A stretch of 64,000 bases of DNA from UBA11090 sp035560555 (GTDB lineage: Bacteria; Spirochaetota; Spirochaetia; Treponematales; Rectinemataceae). A program made the translations under genes and the position numbers. Shown piece by piece: positions 33,797-40,408 of the stretch (position 1 is its first letter; each line of letters opens with the position of its first letter). The stretch is taken from positions 1 to 64,000 of the forward strand of contig DATMZF010000057.1 of NCBI GenBank assembly GCA_035560555.1, in the 5' to 3' direction. The notes beneath the pieces were generated by a model. It ran no database searches, had not been told where the DNA came from, and saw only the letters and a program-made list of their open reading frames with translations.

Positions 33797-34792
33797 TCAG
33801 GCCTTCATCCCGCAGGAGAGCGCCACGAGTTCCTTCGCGAGCGTGACGATGTCTTCTTCCGCGGCGAAGTCGAGGCAGGTGCCGGAGGGTTTGCGAAGGC
33901 GCGCCGTCCAGGCGTCGGGGAAGGCGGCGAGGCCGCGCATGGCGCCCGCGAGGGAGCAGACGAGGCCGCTGATAGTATCCGCGTCCCTGCCGAAATTGGC
34001 GCTCCAGAGAAGGCCGCGGCGGGGATCGCCGGCGGTGAGCCTGAAGATGGCGTACACCTGGGGGATGGCCTCGGGCGAGGTGGCGTGCTCGGGCGTCCAA
34101 AGCTTGGTGTGGAGTTCCTCATAGGCTTCCTCGATATCGGGGAAGCGGTCGCAGATGTCCATGGCGGTATCCATGGCGTGGCCGATCCAGCTGCCCGCGG
34201 GAAACCTTACCCGGCCGGCGGCGACGATCTCGTCCACGGATCCGCCGGCGATGGCCACGGCGACGCTCGCGGCGAGAGCCTGGGCCGCCCATATGCCGTC
34301 GGCGTCATGGCTCACGCAGGCGTCGGCGGCCGCGAGTTCGGCGGCTCCGTCGGGATCGCCCGCCCTCAGTATACCGTGGGGCGTGGCGCGCATCGCCGCG
34401 CCGTCGTCTATGTTCATCACGTTGTATTTTCCGGTGAAGGGAGGCTCCATGCCGCGACCGAGGTTCTCGATGGCGCCATAGAGGGGCCGGCCCGCGCGCT
34501 TCTTCGCGCCGCCGCGGCCTATGATGTACTTCCGCCAGGCTTCCGCCGTCCTCGCGGGCGTCAGCGCCCCGTGGCAGTCCAGGAGGGCGCGCGCGGTCAG
34601 CACGCCGAATTCCGTGTCGTCGGTGCTCTTGCCGTCGTCGAGAAGGCGCACGATCAGGCCGTAGCGGTTCCTGTGTTCCTGGCTCCTGCCGAGATCGCCC
34701 ACGGCGTCGCCCACGGCAAGCCCTATCAGGGCGCCCGCGGCCCTGGATTCATAGCCGGCGCGGTCGGCGACGACTTCAGCTCTGGTTTTCAT
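33797..34792 (-). CDS. ADP-ribosylglycohydrolase-family protein (canonical metal motifs)
   Basis: 331 residues. It is a single DraG-like domain with ALIGLAVGDAVGD near the start, the metal motif STDDT (about 56-60), SHDADGIWAA in the middle, and NFGRDADTISGLVCSLAGA near the end. These are the standard di-metal ligands, so it should be an active hydrolase of an N- or O-glycosidic (ADP-)ribosyl-like bond. The start at 34792 overlaps the lacI stop (ATGA). Longer upstream frames are shadows of lacI. Confidence 0.88.
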   Translation of the reverse strand: MKTRAEVVADRAGYESRAAGALIGLAVGDAVGDLGRSQEHRNRYGLIVRLLDDGKSTDDTEFGVLTARALLDCHGALTPARTAEAWRKYIIGRGGAKKRAGRPLYGAIENLGRGMEPPFTGKYNVMNIDDGAAMRATPHGILRAGDPDGAAELAAADACVSHDADGIWAAQALAASVAVAIAGGSVDEIVAAGRVRFPAGSWIGHAMDTAMDICDRFPDIEEAYEELHTKLWTPEHATSPEAIPQVYAIFRLTAGDPRRGLLWSANFGRDADTISGLVCSLAGAMRGLAAFPDAWTARLRKPSGTCLDFAAEEDIVTLAKELVALSCGMKA

Positions 34793-35817
34793 GCTTCTTC
34801 CTTCCTTTGTACGACGCTGTCCCTGACGATGAGTTCGCCGGGGAACAGGTGCTTTTCGGCGGGTCTGCCGGGTTCTTTCATTTTCGCGAGCAAAAGCTCG
34901 GCGGCCGCCGCCCCGATCCGCGCCCTGGGCTTTCTCACCGTCGTGAGCGGGGGATAGGTCTGCGCGGCCGCCGGCACGTCGTCCATGCCGACGATCGAAA
35001 TGTCTATGCCGGGTATAATCCCGAATTTCCTGAATTCGCCCATCGCGGCTATTGCGACGATATCGTTGCCGCAGAAGAGCGAATCGACGCGGCGGCGCCA
35101 ATCGGGCAGCGCCAGGCAATGCCTGGCCAAGGTCCTGCCGCCCTCCTCGTCGAGATTCACCGAGAAGGCGAGGTCGGGATCGTAGGGCAGTCCTTTGTCG
35201 CGCAGGAAATCCTTGTATGCCCTGCTTCGCAGCGAAAGATAGCGCTCGCCGCCGTGGTCGCTCGTGGCTAGGGCTATGCGGCGGTGTCCGGTTTCATACA
35301 GATGATCGAGAGCCAGGCGGGCGGCCGACATGGTGTCGGTGCCCACCGTGTCGATATCCTGGGTGGCGCTGCGTTCGCCGATCATGACACTCGGAACGCC
35401 TATGTCCTTGATGAGGCTGATGTTGTCGGTGACGCTGTTGAGGATGAGGCCGTCAAAACGCGACGAACGCGCGAGCTCGTAGTAGCGCGCCTCCCGCGTC
35501 TCGCTCCAGTCGGTGGAACCAATGACGACCGAATAGCCCTCGGACTCCAGCCTGTCTTGAATGGCCCGGGCGATTTCCGACCAGAAATGGTTGGCTATGT
35601 CGGGAACCATCACGAGCACCATGTAGGTTTTCTGGGTCCGCAGGCAGGCCGCCATCAGGTTTTTGGTGTAGCCGAGCTGTTCGATGGCCTTGTTGACGGC
35701 TTCGAGGGCTTTCGGGCTCACCGAACCGCCTCGATCGGAGACGACGCGCGACACCGTGCTTTTCGAGACGCCGGCGAGACGGGCGACCTCGTGGATGCTG
35801 ATCTTGGGTTTACTCAT
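34789..35817 (-). CDS. LacI-family regulator of the ADPRG/ABC/citrate-lyase operon
   Basis: 342 residues. HTH ISIHEVARLAGVSKSTVSRVVSD; effector domain with VLVMVPDIANHFWSEIARAI, DGLILNSVTDN and DISIVGMDDVPAAAQTYPPLTTV. I use the ATG at 35817. A GTG at 35841 would place one operator inside the coding sequence. As first gene of the operon, under two identical palindromes, it should be autoregulated and induced by the imported compound. Confidence 0.9.
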   Translation of the reverse strand: MSKPKISIHEVARLAGVSKSTVSRVVSDRGGSVSPKALEAVNKAIEQLGYTKNLMAACLRTQKTYMVLVMVPDIANHFWSEIARAIQDRLESEGYSVVIGSTDWSETREARYYELARSSRFDGLILNSVTDNISLIKDIGVPSVMIGERSATQDIDTVGTDTMSAARLALDHLYETGHRRIALATSDHGGERYLSLRSRAYKDFLRDKGLPYDPDLAFSVNLDEEGGRTLARHCLALPDWRRRVDSLFCGNDIVAIAAMGEFRKFGIIPGIDISIVGMDDVPAAAQTYPPLTTVRKPRARIGAAAAELLLAKMKEPGRPAEKHLFPGELIVRDSVVQRKEEA

Positions 35818-35820
35818 AAT

Positions 35821-35832
35821 GGGAACGTTCCC
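35821..35832. promoter_or_regulatory. LacI operator O1 (start-proximal)
   Basis: GGGAACGTTCCC, a perfect 12-bp palindrome with central CG, four bases before the lacI ATG and downstream of the promoter. It repeats exactly at 35878-35889. Confidence 0.7.
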
Positions 35833-35877
35833 TAAAGCCACTTTAGCACGACTTTAAAAATCGCGCAATAGTTAATT

Positions 35878-35889
35878 GGGAACGTTCCC
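35878..35889. promoter_or_regulatory. LacI operator O2 (promoter-proximal)
   Basis: Second exact GGGAACGTTCCC, 57 bp centre to centre from the first and four bases after the -10, so it should cover the transcription start. Confidence 0.7.
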
Positions 35890-35893
35890 TACT

Positions 35894-35922
35894 TTTTTAA
35901 TCCTCTGAATCCGCGTCATCAA
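35894..35922 (-). promoter_or_regulatory. Promoter of the lacI-ADPRG-ABC-cit operon
   Basis: Reading leftward, TTGATG (35922-35917) and TAAAAA (35899-35894) are exactly 17 bases apart. Operator O2 follows immediately. Confidence 0.55.
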
Positions 35923-35927
35923 TATCC

Positions 35928-35954
35928 AAAAAAACCCCGCGGCGGGACGCGGGG
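35928..35954 (-). terminator. Intrinsic terminator of the NatAB-like operon
   Basis: Reading leftward, CCCCGCG (35954-35948) pairs with CGCGGGG (35941-35935) and is followed by seven U residues (35934-35928). It lies about 40 bases after the natB-like stop. Confidence 0.75.
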
Positions 35955-35995
35955 TGTGGAGACATCGGGTCAGGGCGGAACTGTGGGTTAGCGAC

Positions 35996-37243
35996 TCACT
36001 TGACCATGATCCAGCGCAGGACTTCCTTGAGCTTGGGTTTCTTGCCCGTCATGAGGATGCCGATCCGGAAAATCTTGGCGGCGAGAAAGGCCATGCCGGC
36101 CACGCTCGCCGCGAGCAGGGCTATACAGAGCGCGATCTGCCACGAGGGAGGCTCCGACACGAGGATGCGGACGAGCATCACGATGGGACTCGTCATGGGA
36201 AAGAGCGAGAGAAAGACCGAAACCGTCGAATCGGGATTGGTGACGAGGCTGCTTATCATCACGAGGGGAACCATGAGAAACATGAGGAGAGGCCAGGCCA
36301 CCTGGCCGAGGTGCTGTTCGTCCTCGCTCGCGGCGCCCAGGGCCGCGTAGGCCGAGGCGTAGAGGAAAAAGGCGAACACGAAGAATATGACGAGCCAGAG
36401 CATGTTCCCCGCTGAAACGCCCGCGGGCATCGAAAGGTTGAAGACGGGGCCTATGAACTTCGTAAGCAGCATGGCCATCGCGACCCATATTCCGTACTGC
36501 AGGAGCCCCGCAAGGCCGAGTCCGAGGATCTTGCCGAACATGAGGTCGCGGCTGGTGACGCTCGAGAGCATGATCTCGACGGTCTTGGATGTTTTTTCGG
36601 TGACAACCGAGCGCCCGATCATCTGGCCGTAGAGGAGGACGGTCATGTAGATCAGCATGACGAAGGTGAGCGCCGTCATGAGGACTTCGAAAAAGGATTC
36701 GTTGCCGCGCTTCTCTTCCTTTCCGCCCGCGTCGAGCTTGACCACCTCGAAGCCAGGAACGGCCAGGACTTTCGCCACCACGTCGGGAGCGATGCCGCTT
36801 TCCACGATGCGGATTTCGCGCGCGGCGGCTTCCAGGACGGCCGAGGCGCTGCCGTAGAGGGCGATCTCGGAGCCGCTCTTGGAGTACCAGACCGCGCGGC
36901 CCGAGCCGGGCCAGCCGGCCTCGATGGAGAGCAAAGCCACATAGCCGCCCGCGAGGACGGCTTCCTTGGTCGCTGCCATGGACGATGCGTCGTCGGCGAC
37001 GTTCTCCACTTTTATGCCCATACCCGAAAAAGCCGCGTCCACGGCCTTCCGCACGGGAGCGGAAGCGCCGATAAGGGCCAGGGGCTTGCCGCCGGCCATT
37101 TTCCCGGGATCCTGGGTCAGCAGGGAAGGCAGGACGGTGACGGCGAAGATGAGAAAGGGTCCGAGAATCGTGAGGATGACATAGGCTTTGTTCGCCGCCG
37201 TGAGCCTGAATTCGTGCTTTATGACATTGAATAACCTAGTCAT
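35996..37243 (-). CDS. ABC-2 type permease, NatB-like
   Basis: A 415-residue integral membrane protein. TM1 (about 20-42) is followed by an extracytoplasmic domain (about 45-200). Five to six TM segments occupy the C-terminal half, with the ABC-2/NatB phrases SVVTEKTSKTVEIMLSSVTSRDLMFGKILGLG and FALYASAYAALGAA-like wording. The start at 37243 has GGAGG upstream and overlaps the ATPase gene by eight bases. It likely exports Na+ or another small solute with the ATPase. Confidence 0.85.
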   Translation of the reverse strand: MTRLFNVIKHEFRLTAANKAYVILTILGPFLIFAVTVLPSLLTQDPGKMAGGKPLALIGASAPVRKAVDAAFSGMGIKVENVADDASSMAATKEAVLAGGYVALLSIEAGWPGSGRAVWYSKSGSEIALYGSASAVLEAAAREIRIVESGIAPDVVAKVLAVPGFEVVKLDAGGKEEKRGNESFFEVLMTALTFVMLIYMTVLLYGQMIGRSVVTEKTSKTVEIMLSSVTSRDLMFGKILGLGLAGLLQYGIWVAMAMLLTKFIGPVFNLSMPAGVSAGNMLWLVIFFVFAFFLYASAYAALGAASEDEQHLGQVAWPLLMFLMVPLVMISSLVTNPDSTVSVFLSLFPMTSPIVMLVRILVSEPPSWQIALCIALLAASVAGMAFLAAKIFRIGILMTGKKPKLKEVLRWIMVK

Positions 37244-38192
37244 GGTCCACCTCCGCTCCCGTCGCCAGTCCCGCGCCCGCGGCCTTCTCGGCGCCCTCCG
37301 CACCCCCTCCCCCCACCAGCTTTACGAAGATCTTGTGCAGGGACGGGGAGATAGTCTCGAAACGGCGCATGCGCAGGCGACCGGCCAACGCCGTGTAGAG
37401 ACGGTCCGGATCGGCCCCTTCCTTCATCTCGACCTCGATCCACCGAGGATAGGCGTTGACCGAAGCCACGAAATCGAGTTCCTTCACGAAGGATCCATCG
37501 CCGTCGAATTCCAGCTGGACCGCGTTGCGGCCGTACTTGGCCTTGATCTCGGCCATCGATCCGTAGAAGACTTCCCTCCCCTTGTCCATGAGGAGGATCC
37601 GCTCGCATATCTTCTCGGCGTGTTCCATGATATGGGTGGAGAAAAGCACCGTCGCGCCCTTTTTCTTCAGCTCGACCATGACGGCCAAAAACTCGTCCTG
37701 CGCCAGCGGATCGAGGCCGGAAAAAGGTTCGTCGAAGAAAATGACGGAAGGATTGTGCGCGAGGGCGCCGATGAACTGGGCCTTCTGGGCCATACCCTTC
37801 GAAAGCTCCGAAATCTTCCGGTTTTTCCACTCGGTCAGGCCGAAACGCTCGAGCCAACCGTCTATAGAGGCGCGGGCGGCGGCTTTTTCGGCGCCCTTGA
37901 TAGCGGCCAGGTATTCGAGCACTTCGCAGAGCTTCGCCTTCCGGTACAGGCCTCGCTCTTCGGGCAGATAGCCGATCCGCGACTTGTCCGCCTCCGTGAG
38001 TGCCTTGCCGTCGAAGCTGATAAGGCCCGAATCGGGGGCGATGATGTTCATTATCATGCGTATCGTCGTCGATTTGCCCGCCCCGTTGGGACCGATGAGA
38101 CCGAAAATTTCGCCGGGTCTGGCCTCGAAAGAGAGGCCATCCACCGCCAGCACGTTCGAATAGGATTTGGTGACGTTTTGGACCGTGATCAA
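37236..38192 (-). CDS. ABC transporter ATP-binding protein, NatA-like
   Basis: 318 residues. Walker A GPNGAGKSTTIRMIM, signature ELSKGMAQKAQFIGAL, Walker B VIFFDEPFSGLDPLAQDEF, then a C-terminal DUF4162-like part and an Ala/Gly/Glu-rich tail. I chose a TTG start at 38192, with GGAGG upstream; it puts the first beta strand (ITVQNVTKSY) at its usual place. A longer frame upstream has no family similarity. Confidence 0.88.
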   Translation of the reverse strand: MITVQNVTKSYSNVLAVDGLSFEARPGEIFGLIGPNGAGKSTTIRMIMNIIAPDSGLISFDGKALTEADKSRIGYLPEERGLYRKAKLCEVLEYLAAIKGAEKAAARASIDGWLERFGLTEWKNRKISELSKGMAQKAQFIGALAHNPSVIFFDEPFSGLDPLAQDEFLAVMVELKKKGATVLFSTHIMEHAEKICERILLMDKGREVFYGSMAEIKAKYGRNAVQLEFDGDGSFVKELDFVASVNAYPRWIEVEMKEGADPDRLYTALAGRLRMRRFETISPSLHKIFVKLVGGGGAEGAEKAAGAGLATGAEVDHD

Positions 38193-38329
38193 AGGCTCGC
38201 CTCCGCTGGGACGTTTTCCTGGAATATAACACTGCCATACAGGAAAACATAGATGGAGGGAAACGAATCCGATATTTTTTTCGCCATACGCGATACGCCG
38301 ATCCGCTTTTTTCGCCCGCCCCATCTCAC

Positions 38330-38335
38330 TATAAT
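38330..38335 (+). promoter_or_regulatory. Consensus -10 giving a probably leaderless sirtuin mRNA
   Basis: A perfect TATAAT ends six bases before the ATG at 38342, so the expected transcription start coincides with the start codon. No good -35 and no Shine-Dalgarno are present. Confidence 0.5.
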
Positions 38336-38341
38336 CTGCCC

Positions 38342-39118
38342 ATGAGCGCATCTTCCATCGATTCCGATTCGACCGAAAACCTGGAGGCATTCTTCGATAT
38401 GATCCAGGCCGCCCGCCACTGCGTGGCCTTCACCGGCGCGGGCGTGAGCACTCTTTCCGGCATCCGCGATTTTCGCGGGAAAAACGGCCTCTACAAGACG
38501 GTCGACGCGGAAAAGATCTTCGATATCGAAATTTTTCGCCGCGATCCCTCCTTTTACTACGGGGCGACCCGCGATTTCATCTACGATCTGGAAGGCAAAA
38601 TGCCCTCCGTCGTCCACAGAGTCCTGGCCTGCCTGGAAAGCAAGGGACTGTTGGCCGCCATCATCACGCAGAACATCGACCTCCTCCATCAGAAAGCGGG
38701 CAGCCGGCGCGTCATCGAAGTACACGGTTCGCCATCCCTCCACCATTGCCCTGCCTGCGGATGGTCGATGTCCTTCGAGCAAGCGGCGCGGATAGTCCGC
38801 GCCGGCGCCATTCCCTTCTGCGGAAGATGTGGCGCCGTGGTCAAGCCCGATATCACCTTCTACGGCGAAAACCTTCCGGCCGATTCGTTGAAGGCGGCGC
38901 GTGGCGAAGCCGAAGCCGCGGATCTCCTCATCGTGCTGGGATCCAGCCTCCTCGTATACCCGGCGGCTGCCCTGCCTCAGTATACCCTCGGGAACGGCGG
39001 GAAACTGGTGATCGTCAACGATATGGCCACCCACCTCGACAGGGCCGCCAGTCTCAAATTCCAGGATCTTGGTACCGTATTTAACTTTCTAGAGAAGAAG
39101 TTGACGATCTATCCTTGA
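38342..39118 (+). CDS. NAD-dependent protein deacylase (sirtuin)
   Basis: A 258-residue Sir2-family enzyme that removes acyl groups from lysine using NAD and releases O-acyl-ADP-ribose. NAD-binding motifs GAGVST (32-37) and GIRDFR, TQNIDLLHQ, the catalytic His in VHGS, two zinc Cys pairs (CPAC, CGRC), KPDITFYGE and GSSLLVYPAA are all visible. It is near two ADP-ribosylglycohydrolases, a family that can hydrolyse O-acetyl-ADP-ribose, but it lies on the other strand with an ABC operon between. Confidence 0.92.
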   Translation: MSASSIDSDSTENLEAFFDMIQAARHCVAFTGAGVSTLSGIRDFRGKNGLYKTVDAEKIFDIEIFRRDPSFYYGATRDFIYDLEGKMPSVVHRVLACLESKGLLAAIITQNIDLLHQKAGSRRVIEVHGSPSLHHCPACGWSMSFEQAARIVRAGAIPFCGRCGAVVKPDITFYGENLPADSLKAARGEAEAADLLIVLGSSLLVYPAAALPQYTLGNGGKLVIVNDMATHLDRAASLKFQDLGTVFNFLEKKLTIYP

Positions 39119-39143
39119 TAGAAAGACGGTTTTCTGTTATTAC
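39115..39143 (+). promoter_or_regulatory. Promoter of the corA leader
   Basis: TTGATA (39115-39120) and TATTAC (39138-39143), 17 bases apart, begin on the sirtuin stop codon. The predicted leader before corA is about 200 nt and starts with a small TCCCC/GGGGA stem (39159-39172). Confidence 0.4.
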
Positions 39144-39200
39144 TGTTCGTAGAACCGATCCCCTTCCGGGGACCTTATATCGAGCCAAGGAGGAAGCGCC

Positions 39201-39302
39201 ATGTCCGATCCGGACGGTGGGGGTAGTAGCACCCCCTATCATAGTTGTCACGACAAATTGACACGCGCGGCACTTCCTGCGGATAACCGGTCCCGGCTCT
39301 AG
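39201..39302 (+). CDS. Putative 33-residue corA leader peptide
   Basis: ATG to TAG, 33 residues, with an ideal AAGGAGG Shine-Dalgarno seven bases upstream (39187-39193). The peptide starts Met-Ser-Asp-Pro-Asp-Gly-Gly-Gly. Acidic/proline runs at the N-terminus resemble MgtL of E. coli, where such codons destabilise ribosomes at low Mg2+. The ORF contains a GGGGGT/ACCCCC hairpin (39219-39224, 39231-39236). Its last codons overlap one arm of an anti-sequestering stem. It shows no resemblance to any structural protein I know. Confidence 0.55.
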   Translation: MSDPDGGGSSTPYHSCHDKLTRAALPADNRSRL

Positions 39303-39349
39303 ACCCGCCTTCCGGTTTCTCCAGGATTTTTGCCGCTCAAGGAGAAACC
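39285..39349 (+). promoter_or_regulatory. Mutually exclusive hairpins controlling the corA ribosome site
   Basis: Stem B: GGTTTCTCC (39314-39322) pairs perfectly with GGAGAAACC (39341-39349) and encloses the corA Shine-Dalgarno (AAGGAG, 39339-39344). Stem A: AACCGG (39285-39290), inside the leader ORF, pairs with CCGGTT (39312-39317). The stems share 39314-39317, so they exclude each other. A ribosome terminating at 39300-39302 would block stem A and favour sequestration. Confidence 0.55.
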
Positions 39350-39352
39350 AAT

Positions 39353-40366
39353 ATGATCACAATCAGGACTCAGGGAGCTAAAGGCTTCGTTCAAAGCGAT
39401 AAAGTCACGACGGACTGCTGGGTCGATGTCCGGAATGCCACCAAGGAAGATCTTCTAATACTCGAAAAGGATTATAAAATCCTGGGCGACCACCTGATCG
39501 ACATCATGGACATCGATGAACAGGCCCGCGTCGAGAAAGAAGACGACTACACAATGTTCATCATCCGTGTCCCAATTTATAACGAGCAATTTGAAGTACC
39601 GCATTTTACGGTGCCAGTCGGGATCATTCTATTTTCGGACCTTATCGTCACCGTATGCCAAACCGACTCTGAAGTCATCGAAGACCTGTTGGTCGGAAAG
39701 GTAAAGGGATTTTCCTCACGGAACAAAAGCGCCTTCCTGCTCCATTTTTTCGGCAGGTCGGCGATTATCTATCTGAGGTTTCTCAAGGACATCAACCGGA
39801 AGACCGCGGCGATAGAAAGAGATTTGATGGCGTCGGTGAAGAACAACGAGCTGATCCAGCTTCTTGCTCTGGAAAAGTCATTGGTTTATTTCACCACATC
39901 GCTGAAATCGAACGAGATCCTTCTCGAAAAGCTTCAGAACTCAAAATTGCTGCGCTTCAAGGAAGACGAGACGGAACTGCTCGAAGACGTCCTCAACGAC
40001 AACAAGCAGGCCATCGAGATGTCCAATATCTATTCCGACATTTTATCCGGCATGATGGATGCGTTCGCTTCGGTCATATCCAACAATCTGAACGTTGTGA
40101 TGAGACGATTGACAACTATTTCCGTCATATTTATGCCCCTGAATTTACTCGCGGGAATGGGCGGCATGTCTGAGTTCTCAACCATAACCCAAGGCGTCCC
40201 ATACTGGATTTCCTATCCGCTGTTTTTGCTGGGGCTTATTCCCGTGGCATGCTTGACGTACTTAATATTAAAGGGAACCGGACCTTCGGAATACAACGGT
40301 CGAGTCACAAAAAAGAAGAAGATTTCGACGCAGCCCCTTCCCCCCAATCTTATGGTGCATCGCTGA
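39353..40366 (+). CDS. corA: CorA-family magnesium/divalent cation channel
   Basis: 337 residues. A cytoplasmic alpha/beta N-domain, a long helical stalk (about 120-270) and two C-terminal TM helices give the CorA layout. At the end of TM1 the usual Gly-Met-Asn is replaced by AGMGGMSEF, a GMG variant seen in a CorA-like branch, so metal preference is uncertain. The tail is short and basic (KKKKIS). A leader ORF and an SD-hiding hairpin precede it, which supports Mg2+-responsive control. Confidence 0.85.
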   Translation: MITIRTQGAKGFVQSDKVTTDCWVDVRNATKEDLLILEKDYKILGDHLIDIMDIDEQARVEKEDDYTMFIIRVPIYNEQFEVPHFTVPVGIILFSDLIVTVCQTDSEVIEDLLVGKVKGFSSRNKSAFLLHFFGRSAIIYLRFLKDINRKTAAIERDLMASVKNNELIQLLALEKSLVYFTTSLKSNEILLEKLQNSKLLRFKEDETELLEDVLNDNKQAIEMSNIYSDILSGMMDAFASVISNNLNVVMRRLTTISVIFMPLNLLAGMGGMSEFSTITQGVPYWISYPLFLLGLIPVACLTYLILKGTGPSEYNGRVTKKKKISTQPLPPNLMVHR

Positions 40367-40408
40367 GCGTTCGGCTCAACTTTACGCTGGTGACATGGAG
40401 ACTGTTCG

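Noticed and set aside
32897..34957. Very long plus-strand open frame (686 codons) over the permease and ADPRG1 genes, and similar long antisense frames at 30873-32621, 25331-26914 and 26562-28070
   Set aside because: They are antisense to strongly recognised genes, have no coherent family features, and arise from high GC at third codon positions.
33797..35119. 440-residue version of ADPRG1
   Set aside because: The first 109 residues are arginine-rich frame-shadow of lacI. The coupled ATG at 34792 gives the normal DraG N-terminus.
39115..39355. M-box (ykoK) Mg2+ riboswitch upstream of corA
   Set aside because: I cannot find the conserved M-box core sequences. The visible structure is a leader ORF with two competing stems instead.
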